Source: Salinimicrobium terrae DSM 17865 (lineage in GTDB: Bacteria; Bacteroidota; Bacteroidia; Flavobacteriales; Flavobacteriaceae). Taken from it: 64,000 bases of DNA. Shown piece by piece: positions 16,330 through 24,590 of this stretch; within the stretch, counting starts at the first letter, position 1; each line of letters begins with the position of its first letter. The notes beneath the pieces were generated by a model. That model did no database searches. It was not told the origin of the DNA and saw only the letters and a program-made list of their open reading frames with translations. The translations under genes and the position numbers were made by a program. The DNA is taken from the NCBI RefSeq assembly GCF_000424665.1, contig NZ_KE384221.1:378278-442277 (forward strand), given 5' to 3'.

Positions 16330-17180
16330 TGAATTCAGAAAATCAGCAGAAAAACAAAGAACATTATGACCGCCTGTACAAAACCGGGCAGGTGAAAAAT
16401 ATTCTGCACTGGATCAACCATCTGGATTCTTTTTTAAATTCCGCTACTACTACCGAAACCAGTTGGTTTGCGATCTATAAAAATAATTTTAAGGACAGAA
16501 TACCCGGGAAAAAAGTTTTGGAGATGGGCTGTGGTGATTGTACTAATGCCGCGATTATGGCTGCCCTTGGTGCTGAGGTCTATGCTAATGATATTGCCGA
16601 TTCCAGCGGAAGGATAATAGAAGTACTAAACGAAAATTACAAGTTTAAATATCCTATAAAATTTATTCCGGGTGATTTTATTGAGAATGATCTGAAGGGA
16701 AATCAGTTTGATTTTGTTGTGGGTAAGGCTTTTCTACATCACCTGGAGATTCCACTGGAAGAGAAATTTTTAAGAGAAACTGCCCGGCTTTTAAAGAAAG
16801 ACGGAGAAGCCCGTTTTTTTGAACCTGCCGTGAATTTAAAGTTTCTTGATGAATTACGCTGGCACATCCCAGTGGGCAACCGCCCCTCTAAATTTCAAAA
16901 AGAAAAATATAGGGAATGGAAAGAGAACGATCCGCATCCAGAGCGAAGTTTCAGCAGTTCACATTTTGAAAGAGTAGGCAAAAAATTTTTTAAAGAGGTG
17001 GAAATCCATCCCGTTGGTACATTAGAACGCTTTAGCCGCTTATTTAAATGGGGCGAAAAGCAAAATAAATTTAAGCGTTGGGCACTAAGAGTCGAGCAGA
17101 AACTTCCCTCAGCTTTGAACCGGAGTTTTAACAGAAGTCAGCTTATTATATACAGACAACCGCATTCAATTAACAATTAG
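16329..17180 (+). CDS. Class I SAM-dependent methyltransferase
   Basis: This soluble protein of about 283 residues has motif I KVLEMGCGDCTNAA at about 60, an acidic motif II (VYANDIAD) and motif IV-V segments FDFVVGKAFLHHLE and ETARLLKKDGEARFFEPA. This is the Methyltransf_11/25 class of small-molecule methyltransferases. The start ATG overlaps the stop of the pyruvyltransferase gene, so the two are translationally coupled, which suggests methylation of the same glycan or its precursor. The C-terminal codons merge into an ATTCAATTAACAATTAGC repeat stretch. It is convergent with the GT4 gene at 17221. Confidence 0.8.
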   Translation: MNSENQQKNKEHYDRLYKTGQVKNILHWINHLDSFLNSATTTETSWFAIYKNNFKDRIPGKKVLEMGCGDCTNAAIMAALGAEVYANDIADSSGRIIEVLNENYKFKYPIKFIPGDFIENDLKGNQFDFVVGKAFLHHLEIPLEEKFLRETARLLKKDGEARFFEPAVNLKFLDELRWHIPVGNRPSKFQKEKYREWKENDPHPERSFSSSHFERVGKKFFKEVEIHPVGTLERFSRLFKWGEKQNKFKRWALRVEQKLPSALNRSFNRSQLIIYRQPHSINN

Positions 17181-17220
17181 CAAATAGCAGAATACGGTAA
17201 ACACAAAATGCTAAACAAAT

Positions 17221-18363
17221 CTACCGTCTGCGGACTACCGACTCGTAAAATATTAAATTCTTCTCCACCACCACCTCCGTAGAAAATTTCTCCAATATCC
17301 TTACCCTCGCAGCCTTTCCCATACGTTCTGCAAGAACAGGATCTTTTATAAGAGTCAGCACTTTTTCCGAATAGGTTTTATGATCTTTTGGATCAACAAT
17401 AAACCCGGTTTCTCCATTTACCATGACTTCCTTTGCCCAACCAATATCTGAAGTTACTAATGCTTTTTCCATGGCCATGGCTTCGATCCAGGTCATGGGA
17501 AGTGCTTCGGCGAAGGATGGGAGCACAACAACCTTGGCTCTGGCGATCTCCTCAAGGATCTTCTCATAAGTAAGAACGCCTAGCCATTCAACCTTTTCTG
17601 CCGCGGCGGGAGTGAATACTTCCTGCATTAGTTCTTTTGTGAATCTTCCGCTGTTGATGTCCTGAACATCTCTTCCTGCCAGCTTCAGCCGTGCTGAAGA
17701 ATTTTCCTCCACGATCCTGTTGAAGATCTCAGAAAGCTCGAGCACCCCTTTTTTCCGGATAAGACTTCCAAAGTAAAGAATGGTCCCCGGCTGTACCTTT
17801 AAATGCTGCGGAAGGAATCGATGCACATCTACCGAATTGGGAATAACCTCAATTTCTTTTTTTAATTTAAAGATCTTCCGGGTTTCCTCTGCAGTGAATT
17901 TACTCACCGATAGTAAATGATCAGCTCCTTCCAAAGCAGTTTTTTCAAACCAAAAGTTCTTTTTCTTTTGTGGCCGGTTTTCCAGTTTGCAGAAATAGGA
18001 ATCACTGCCATGGAAACGAATGATCAGCGCACATCTTAGCTTCATAAAAGCAGTGATTCCTGTCCAGTCCGGTGCCTCCAGAGCATCTATTTTATCTATA
18101 GCAATATATTTGTTTAGGTAATTTTGTAAAAACCTGCGGTGTAAATACCATCCAAAAAGGCGATATTTCTGATGTTTTATCAGATGAAGTTTAATACCTC
18201 CTTCCGTGAAAACAGCATCTTCCTTTTGACCATATATGAAAATAGAAATTTGCGCTCCTCTCTTCACCAGTTCAGTCACCAAGTTTTTAATACTGGTCCC
18301 AATCCCTGCTGCCCGGCCGGTGCGGGGGTGAGGGTATTCTGAAGTGAGGAAGGCGAGATGCAT
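17221..18363 (-). CDS. Glycosyltransferase family 4 (GT-B)
   Basis: This 380-residue protein has the N-terminal SEYPHPRTGRAAGIGTSIKN (sugar-acceptor side, glycine-rich loop) and the C-terminal half ILYFGSLIRKKGVLELSEIF, LPSFAEALPMTWIEAMAMEK (the EX7E motif) and VTSDIGWAKEVMVNGETGF. These identify a retaining GT4 glycosyltransferase using a nucleotide sugar in the cytoplasm. It is the last gene of the minus-strand operon, after a 98-base gap. Its last codons (ESVVRRR) are encoded by the repeat CTACCG-NCT, present twice at the 3' end, so the tail looks acquired. Donor and acceptor are unknown. Confidence 0.88.
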   Translation of the reverse strand: MHLAFLTSEYPHPRTGRAAGIGTSIKNLVTELVKRGAQISIFIYGQKEDAVFTEGGIKLHLIKHQKYRLFGWYLHRRFLQNYLNKYIAIDKIDALEAPDWTGITAFMKLRCALIIRFHGSDSYFCKLENRPQKKKNFWFEKTALEGADHLLSVSKFTAEETRKIFKLKKEIEVIPNSVDVHRFLPQHLKVQPGTILYFGSLIRKKGVLELSEIFNRIVEENSSARLKLAGRDVQDINSGRFTKELMQEVFTPAAAEKVEWLGVLTYEKILEEIARAKVVVLPSFAEALPMTWIEAMAMEKALVTSDIGWAKEVMVNGETGFIVDPKDHKTYSEKVLTLIKDPVLAERMGKAARVRILEKFSTEVVVEKNLIFYESVVRRR

Positions 18364-18461
18364 TATATTGAATTATAGTACCAAATATTGATTTTATAGG
18401 AATGAAATATTTTAAAATTGTCCTGTGTTAAATATAGCTTTTTGTATATAAAATAGGTCTT

Positions 18462-19757
18462 TTATGCAGACGCCTGAGGATTGATTTTACCTTTAATTCT
18501 CTGAATGATATCATCAAGGACGAAAATAATGAATAGCAACTCCAATCCAACCTGCGGCATTCTGAATCTAAACCCGGAATAGGTAATTAATGATATTCCA
18601 ATAGTTGAAAATATAAGACCAAAAATTAATGACTTTATTAATTTATTTTTTGACCAAAGAAGTAAATAAATCATTGATAAGAAACTGAGTAGTTGAAAAA
18701 ACCATCTGCCAATTTCCAGTATTCCCGCTTTTCTGCTTTCAGGTAAAGGGTTGAATGCACTTTTAATTTTTTTAGAAATAATTGGAAATATAAGTTCAGG
18801 GTTATTTTTTAAAAAATTTATAGTGGCACCTTTAAAAAATTTCATACGTGCAACTTCGAAATGATCTTTGTTTAAATTTTTATCAAATTCTGAATATAAC
18901 TCTCTGACGTCTATAAGATCTCCTTGAGTATTAGTGTGCTCTTTAGGAACTTTTTCATTCCATCCTTTTGCCAATACTTCACCGGAAGAGGTAGTTATTA
19001 TGATTTCTTGAGTATTAAAGGCAACCATATTACGAACAACCCAAAGAGAAACTATAGATATACAAATAACAGAAGAAATGATAAAAACTTTTAATTTTAA
19101 TTTCTGCGTAAGAAACATTATAAACCATACAGAAAAAGGTAGAAATAGTGAATAAGGGTGACACAGAATAATTATGCCTGCTACACATGCTTGGGGGATA
19201 ATGCTAATTTTATTCTGGATATATTTTATGAGCAAATAAATCCAAAGTGTTATGAAAAAATAAGTAATAGGCTCTGAAAGAAAAAGCCTTGAATATAACT
19301 GCCATGCAGGGCTTATTGCATATAAGAATGTCCCTGTTATTGTTAGATATTCTTTAAAATTTAAAAGTTTTAATGTTTTGTGGAAAATATAAATGCCTAA
19401 AAGGTGTATGAGGAATTTGAAAATTAGAATATTGGTTAAGCTATACCCAAATACAAAAAAAATTCCTGCAATTATAAGAGGCCAAATTGGTGGTCTAAAT
19501 GCGGTTGATTCACCTTTAATATAAGTTTTTGTCTTAATAACTTCAGGGTTATTAAAATCATTAAGAATTTCCTTCCTTGTAGATTGAAAATATCCATACT
19601 GCCCTGTTTTTGCAAGGCTTAAACCCACATATAAAAATTCGAACGCATCAGAAAATCCCGGATCTGATTTGATTTCATTTGCAACAATCCAATTATAAGA
19701 AAACATCAATACCAGGATGAATCCCAAACCAATTTTTAGTATTTGCTTAATTTGCAC
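18462..19757 (-). CDS. Polytopic GT-C type glycosyltransferase (GT39/ArnT-like)
   Basis: The 431-residue protein has about ten hydrophobic segments. A first extracytoplasmic loop carries acidic residues (SDPGFSDAFEFL), and STAFRPPIWPLIIAG follows, a pattern seen in PMT/ArnT-like GT-C enzymes. Such enzymes use polyprenyl-phosphate-linked sugars on the periplasmic side. The upstream operon genes encode a DPM1-like GT2 and a methyltransferase, so the GT2 could make the lipid-linked donor and this protein transfer it. Base composition is more AT-rich than in the neuC region. Family assignment is by topology and loop motif only, so substrate is unknown. Confidence 0.65.
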   Translation of the reverse strand: MQIKQILKIGLGFILVLMFSYNWIVANEIKSDPGFSDAFEFLYVGLSLAKTGQYGYFQSTRKEILNDFNNPEVIKTKTYIKGESTAFRPPIWPLIIAGIFFVFGYSLTNILIFKFLIHLLGIYIFHKTLKLLNFKEYLTITGTFLYAISPAWQLYSRLFLSEPITYFFITLWIYLLIKYIQNKISIIPQACVAGIIILCHPYSLFLPFSVWFIMFLTQKLKLKVFIISSVICISIVSLWVVRNMVAFNTQEIIITTSSGEVLAKGWNEKVPKEHTNTQGDLIDVRELYSEFDKNLNKDHFEVARMKFFKGATINFLKNNPELIFPIISKKIKSAFNPLPESRKAGILEIGRWFFQLLSFLSMIYLLLWSKNKLIKSLIFGLIFSTIGISLITYSGFRFRMPQVGLELLFIIFVLDDIIQRIKGKINPQASA

Positions 19758-19774
19758 TTAATACCTAATTTAGG

Positions 19775-20503
19775 TTAATTTTTACGTCCTATTATAATTG
19801 TAGATAGACCTATCCGATTTTTCAGAAGCAGGTCCGCTCTCTTCCATAAAGGCACTAACTGATTGTAGATTTTCATTTGATTTGATGGAATCGCATCTTT
19901 TTTTAATAATCTTCCATTTATATACCAGCCAAAAATTCCTATAAAATTGAAATATTGTCTGTGGATTATTTCTATTTCGTTGTTGGTATAAAGACTTGAG
20001 ACCGTCTTTTTAGTATATCTTTTAAAATGCCCTAGTTCTTTATCAAATCTATTGTACAGTTTCTCATAAGAAGGAACTAAAATTATTAGATGGCCACCTT
20101 TTTTTAATAATTTTTTGCAATTACGTATTGCTAAATTGTCATCCTCAATATGTTCAATTACATTCAAAGCAAAAACTGTATCAAATCTTTCAATGTGATT
20201 TCTGTAAGTTTGCTCAAATTCCGGATGAATTAAATTAAGTTGATCAACACCAAGTAGATTCTGGTTGGTGCCAAATTTATCTCGAAGAGATGAACAGTAT
20301 TCTTCGCGAAGATCAGTGAGCATAATTTCATCTCCATTTTTTAAATAAAATTTTGAAATATTGCCAAGGCCACTTCCTATTTCTAATATTTTTCCAGTGG
20401 AAAATGGATATATGGTTTGGAACATCCACTTATTAAAAAGATCTGCCTCTCCAATAACATCCAGGGTGTTTTTACCCACTTTGTCTGTTACCATATTCTT
20501 CAC
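19775..20503 (-). CDS. Class I SAM-dependent methyltransferase
   Basis: This protein of about 242 residues has motif I ILEIGSGLGNISKFYL, a motif II acidic residue in IMLTDLREEY and the post-motif segment FDTVFALNVIEHIEDD followed by CKKLLKKGGHLIILVPS, as in Methyltransf_11/23 proteins. The GTG at 20501-20503 overlaps the TAG of the preceding GT2 gene (TAGTG); an ATG three codons in (20494) is an alternative start. It lies between the GT2 and the GT-C gene and probably modifies the sugar that pair handles, or its lipid-linked form. Confidence 0.78.
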   Translation of the reverse strand: MKNMVTDKVGKNTLDVIGEADLFNKWMFQTIYPFSTGKILEIGSGLGNISKFYLKNGDEIMLTDLREEYCSSLRDKFGTNQNLLGVDQLNLIHPEFEQTYRNHIERFDTVFALNVIEHIEDDNLAIRNCKKLLKKGGHLIILVPSYEKLYNRFDKELGHFKRYTKKTVSSLYTNNEIEIIHRQYFNFIGIFGWYINGRLLKKDAIPSNQMKIYNQLVPLWKRADLLLKNRIGLSTIIIGRKN

Positions 20504-21216
20504 TATCTGAATAAATTATATCTAAAAACACAATAAATCGCCTTCACACCATCCTTCCAATTTATTTTTTTCCCTTCCTCATAGGTTCTTCCGTAATAGG
20601 AGATGCCAACTTCATAAATTCTTATTTTGGGTATCCTGCAAATTTTTGCTGTTACTTCAGGCTCAAAACCAAATCTTTTTTCCTTTAAATCTAAACTCTT
20701 TAGAATATCAGCTTTAAATAATTTGTAGCAGGTTTCCATATCTGTAAGATTAAGATTAGTAAAGGCATTGTTTAAATTTGTAAGAAATTTATTTCCTATA
20801 GTATGCCAAAAAAAGAGAACTCGATGTGGATTACCACCCATAAAACGTGACCCATAAACCACATCTGCTCTTCCAGAAATTACAGGTTTTAGTAATAAAT
20901 TATATTCGACTGGATCGTATTCCAGGTCGGCATCTTGAATAACTATGAGATCCCCCGTTGATAAATGAATAGCTTTGTGCAGGGCTGCTCCTTTACCTTT
21001 GTTTTCTTCCTGATTATACAATAAAATTTTTAGGTTAGGATGAAGTGCTTTAAATTTTTCAATTAACTCCTTTGTACTATCCGTAGAAGAATCATTGATT
21101 ATGATGATTTCTTTTTGAAGGGAAAATTCTAAACTGAGATCTCTAAGGCTTTCTAAAAGTTCTGTAATTGTAGATTCTTCATTAAAAGCCGGAATGAGAA
21201 TTGATAATTTTTTCAA
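20503..21216 (-). CDS. GT2 glycosyltransferase, polyprenyl-phosphate sugar synthase-like
   Basis: The 237-residue GT-A-fold enzyme begins MKKLSILIPAFNEESTITEL, with IIINDSSTDST and the donor/metal motif IQDADLEYDP near 96. It lacks C-terminal membrane helices, like the short DPM1 type. The closest functional class is dolichyl/polyprenyl-phosphate hexosyltransferase. It should charge a polyprenyl phosphate with a sugar for the GT-C enzyme encoded two genes downstream. It is the first gene after a 230-base gap in the minus-strand series and could start a sub-operon, but I see no -7 box there. Confidence 0.85.
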   Translation of the reverse strand: MKKLSILIPAFNEESTITELLESLRDLSLEFSLQKEIIIINDSSTDSTKELIEKFKALHPNLKILLYNQEENKGKGAALHKAIHLSTGDLIVIQDADLEYDPVEYNLLLKPVISGRADVVYGSRFMGGNPHRVLFFWHTIGNKFLTNLNNAFTNLNLTDMETCYKLFKADILKSLDLKEKRFGFEPEVTAKICRIPKIRIYEVGISYYGRTYEEGKKINWKDGVKAIYCVFRYNLFR

Positions 21217-21446
21217 GTGATAAAAAAATGTTTAAAAGAAAAATATTAGAAATTAAGCTAGGGAAAGAAAAGGGTTTTTTTACACATTTACTATTTAGAT
21301 GTAAAAGTATTTTTAAAGTATTATATCAGATTTTCTTTAACCCAAGTCCGCTAACTCGTGAAAAAATGCTATTAAAAAAGTAATAATAAAGATCTTTCCG
21401 AGAAATAACCACTTAGCACTACAACTAAATAAAACATTTAAAACAC

Positions 21447-21839
21447 TCAATCCTTATAAACGTAATATTTGTAAACAATAATTCGCAGGGGAATGATAAT
21501 TCCAATGCCCAGTATGGCAGATAAGAGATAATGAAAACCAAAAAATAAACCAAGATTGTAAAGTAAATTTGCAGCTATATAAAAATTAATAATAGCAAAT
21601 AGGTAACGCATTAACTTTGTTAGATTATGTTTTTTATTAAATAGATACTTTAACTGGACTGCATATAAGATTACATAAGCACTACCGTAAACCAGTATAA
21701 ATGATGTTATTTCATCTAAATTGAAATATTCTACTAATAATAGTAGTCCCGATAGTGTGTACAGGTAACTAATTAAACTAATCCCCAAGTAACGAAGTAA
21801 AAATTTTTTTGATATATGGAAATTTTTAAATGTTACCAT
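21447..21839 (-). CDS. GtrA-family membrane protein
   Basis: The 130-residue protein has four hydrophobic segments and the GtrA-like pattern: an early FLLRYLGISLISYLYTLSGL helix, YNLDE-like loop, LKYLFNKKHN between helices 2 and 3, and a Tyr/Lys-rich end. GtrA proteins are thought to help translocate polyprenyl-phosphate-linked sugars across the inner membrane. The context fits, since GT2 (22467), a methyltransferase and a GT-C enzyme (23436) are in the same operon. It follows the methyltransferase gene by two bases. Confidence 0.75.
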   Translation of the reverse strand: MVTFKNFHISKKFLLRYLGISLISYLYTLSGLLLLVEYFNLDEITSFILVYGSAYVILYAVQLKYLFNKKHNLTKLMRYLFAIINFYIAANLLYNLGLFFGFHYLLSAILGIGIIIPLRIIVYKYYVYKD

Positions 21840-21841
21840 AA

Positions 21842-22480
21842 TTAGTTCCTGATTTCAGTTTTTTCCGCAAGAATAATTGTCCAGGGAATTGGTGATTTTA
21901 CTGCAATAACATTCCCATAATGTTCTTGTATTAGTTCTATGATTTGGCTTTTAGACCAATGGTTTAAATGGCCGGGAGTATTGCCAAGGTTAGAAATATA
22001 TTTAAATCTGCAAATATTTAAAATTCTCCACAGTGGTTCATTTGGAACTCCGATTATGAGATATCTTTTTGAGATCCTTTTTATTTCCGAAAGGGCTATT
22101 TCCGGATAATCAAGATGCTCAAGAACTTCCAGGAAGAATACCAAATCTACACTATTCTCCCCTTTTTTTAAATCATAAACACTTTCCTGAAATATAGTTA
22201 CGCCTGGGTTATTATGTTTGGCATTTCTAATTAATTCAGGTACAAATTCCGAACCACTTAGGGACGGTATCCATGGCCTTAGTTTTTGAGTTGAATATCC
22301 CTCTCCAATTCCCACCTCATGGGCTGTGATTACATCTGAAGTTAAATCTAGCAGACTTTTTACTGCCCTATAATAATTTTTGACTAAAGACCTGGAGATG
22401 AAATTTTTTGACTCATACTTTCCTTTGAAATCTTCCTTACCCGGTTGGGCTCTCAAATTGGAATGATCAATTTTTTTCAA
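21842..22480 (-). CDS. Class I SAM-dependent methyltransferase
   Basis: The 212-residue protein has motif I HEVGIGEGYSTQKL, the segment VDLVFFLEVLEHLDYPEIAL (motif IV region) and KRISKRYLIIGVPNEP. It is a small-molecule methyltransferase of the Methyltransf_11 type. It overlaps the upstream GT2 gene by 14 bases and precedes the GtrA gene by two, so it is part of the lipid-linked sugar module. The target may be a sugar hydroxyl or the lipid-linked donor; this is inferred from position only. Confidence 0.78.
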   Translation of the reverse strand: MKKIDHSNLRAQPGKEDFKGKYESKNFISRSLVKNYYRAVKSLLDLTSDVITAHEVGIGEGYSTQKLRPWIPSLSGSEFVPELIRNAKHNNPGVTIFQESVYDLKKGENSVDLVFFLEVLEHLDYPEIALSEIKRISKRYLIIGVPNEPLWRILNICRFKYISNLGNTPGHLNHWSKSQIIELIQEHYGNVIAVKSPIPWTIILAEKTEIRN

Positions 22481-23426
22481 AATAATTCTTTTTGGTTAAA
22501 TAAAGAATTCTTTCCTGGTTCATCCTAATTCTGGTAAGCATATCTGCTACAAAGGCTAACGTAGTTAATATTACCGCTATTCCACACAGGGAAAGTGCAA
22601 TAAATCCAAAACTCTTATACGGCGTAATCATGCCGGTTTGAAGCCAATGTACCAAAACAAATCCGCCAATTAATAAAGCTAAAATAATAACTACTCCTGC
22701 TATGCTTAAAAAAAAGCGAAGTGGTTTATAATCCTTCCATGTTTTAAATATGATCAGAGAGGTTCGGAAGGCATAGGTCCAGAGATTATTGGCAATACGC
22801 GAAACCCTGTTCTGATAATACTTCACCTTAATAGCAACCTGGTTAATATGGAAACCTTTTTGAAGTAATTCAAGAATGGTTTCATGGGTATAAGTAAAAC
22901 TTCCCTGAACATTTAAACTATATAAACTTTCCCTAGAATATGCACGGAACCCGCAGGAGGCATCATATATTCTGACACCACTTATGAAGCTTACCAGCCT
23001 GCTAATCTGGCTATTACCCCAAAATTTAATATACGGCATGTTCTCTGGTTTTCCATGTTTAAAACGGTTTCCGGTACAAAAATCTGCTTTCCTTTCAAGA
23101 ATAGGTAAGACAAGATCTTTAATTTGGTTGGCATCAAATTGGCCGTCGGCATCTATGCTTACAAGAATATCAGCTTCAGCTTCTAAAGCGTAATTTACTG
23201 CTGTCTGAAAAGCTAGACCAACTCCACGATTAACCACATGAGAAACTACACTTACCTTTTCCTTTAAACATAATTCCCGTGTACGATCTGTGCTGCCATC
23301 ATCTATTACTAAGATCTCTACTTCCGCGACTCCAGATATTTTTTTAGGTAGAGATTTAATAACCTCAATAATATCTTTTTCTTCATTTAAAGCAGGAAGA
23401 TATATAATAAGTTTTTTCGGATTCAA
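22467..23426 (-). CDS. GT2 glycosyltransferase with C-terminal membrane helices (GtrB/DPMS-like)
   Basis: This 319-residue protein has the GT-A signature IIYLPALNEEKDIIEVI, the nucleotide-binding VIDDGSTDRT and the metal motif VSIDADGQFD near 96. It ends in two hydrophobic helices (about 238-260 and 268-292). This architecture is that of GtrB-type polyprenyl-phosphate sugar transferases, acting at the inner face of the inner membrane. GtrA, GT-C and methyltransferase genes flank it. It starts with TTG (23424-23426) nine bases after the GT-C stop. Confidence 0.85.
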   Translation of the reverse strand: MNPKKLIIYLPALNEEKDIIEVIKSLPKKISGVAEVEILVIDDGSTDRTRELCLKEKVSVVSHVVNRGVGLAFQTAVNYALEAEADILVSIDADGQFDANQIKDLVLPILERKADFCTGNRFKHGKPENMPYIKFWGNSQISRLVSFISGVRIYDASCGFRAYSRESLYSLNVQGSFTYTHETILELLQKGFHINQVAIKVKYYQNRVSRIANNLWTYAFRTSLIIFKTWKDYKPLRFFLSIAGVVIILALLIGGFVLVHWLQTGMITPYKSFGFIALSLCGIAVILTTLAFVADMLTRIRMNQERILYLTKKNYFEKN

Positions 23427-23435
23427 ATTTTTAAA

Positions 23436-24590
23436 TTATAGAAGTTCAGTAAATATCACAAAATTTAGGCGTATCTCGTTGACAACATAAATAAGAGCGA
23501 GTATTTTGCCTATTTGTATAAAATATTTTTTCTCTGGTATTAACTTTTGGAAAAAATAATAAAATCCTAAGATATAAGCGGGAAGCATAAATAGCCAATA
23601 TCTACTGAAGCCCGTACCGGCAAACACCAATCCTCCCATAACCAATAAGACAGCGAAAAAAAGAAAACGGTTGCTTTTATTTTTAAATTGAATTAAAAAT
23701 CCGGATATAAAACTTATTATTAAAACGAGGCTGAATATCCAACTCCGCAGACCGGTCATAGGAACAAATAGAGAAATAAAAGCAGGGATACCGTTAATAT
23801 TGTTTACTTCGGCATGTTTTATTAAACCTAACCCCGCTTTAATATTGTAAAAAGGTTCTCTATCCTTAAACCGATTGAAATAACTCAAACCAATTTCATT
23901 CTCGCTTTCAATATAGTAAACATACTTGAACCAAAGTAAAACGGGTATTAGCATCAGGCCCAAATAAAGAGCTAATTGGCTTATCAATTTATATCTTTTA
24001 GACCGTATTAAATCCATGAGAAATGGATAAAGTTTTATCATGATCAATAAACCTAAAACAGCAAAAACATATCTGGTCAAAATCAAGATGAGAAAGGAAG
24101 CAGTTATTAATAAAATATCTCTACGGGCAATTTTTGATTTATTCAGATAATAAATGAAAATCCAGAAAAAGCAGAAGAGAATGCTTTCGGGGTAAAGAAG
24201 GGTGCTCCAAAGCACAAAATTATTATTTACAATGGTCAGTAAAAGGACTATAGTTACGACAAGATCATTTAAGTTCAGGTCTTTTAGAAACTTATATAAA
24301 AATTTTACACCAAGAATTATAAAACCCAGATTAGCCAATTTTGTTATGACGAATCCAATTGTGGGGTCAATCTTCGTGTAAAATAAAGCCATTAGAAAAG
24401 GTAAGGAAGGGGTGACTGTGGTAGGTTGCCCATTATGAAAATATTGCCCAAAAACAATTATGTTATTAGCAATGTTGGCATAGGTCTTTTCGTCACCAAA
24501 TAAGGGTAAAAATAAATTTCTTAAAGATGATATCAGACTGATGATGATAAGTAAAGAGATAAACTTATTTTTTTGAATAAAGTCTTTCAT
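23436..24590 (-). CDS. Polytopic GT-C glycosyltransferase (GT39/ArnT-like)
   Basis: The 384-residue protein has about ten membrane segments. The first periplasmic loop FGDEKTYANIANNI resembles the Asp-Glu loop of ArnT/PMT enzymes, where the acidic residue is catalytic. A second conserved-looking stretch is VLWSTLLYPESILFCF. It probably transfers a sugar from a polyprenyl-phosphate donor made by the downstream GT2 and translocated by the GtrA-like protein. It overlaps the upstream gene by 4 bases (ATGA). The acceptor could be the polysaccharide, lipid A or a protein; sequence alone does not decide. Confidence 0.68.
   Translation of the reverse strand: MKDFIQKNKFISLLIIISLISSLRNLFLPLFGDEKTYANIANNIIVFGQYFHNGQPTTVTPSLPFLMALFYTKIDPTIGFVITKLANLGFIILGVKFLYKFLKDLNLNDLVVTIVLLLTIVNNNFVLWSTLLYPESILFCFFWIFIYYLNKSKIARRDILLITASFLILILTRYVFAVLGLLIMIKLYPFLMDLIRSKRYKLISQLALYLGLMLIPVLLWFKYVYYIESENEIGLSYFNRFKDREPFYNIKAGLGLIKHAEVNNINGIPAFISLFVPMTGLRSWIFSLVLIISFISGFLIQFKNKSNRFLFFAVLLVMGGLVFAGTGFSRYWLFMLPAYILGFYYFFQKLIPEKKYFIQIGKILALIYVVNEIRLNFVIFTELL

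Noticed and set aside
21201..21383. 60-codon plus-strand frame in the 230-base gap of the minus-strand operon
   Set aside because: It overlaps the start of the GT2 gene on the other strand and consists of Lys/Phe-rich sequence expected from AT-rich DNA; not supported as a gene.
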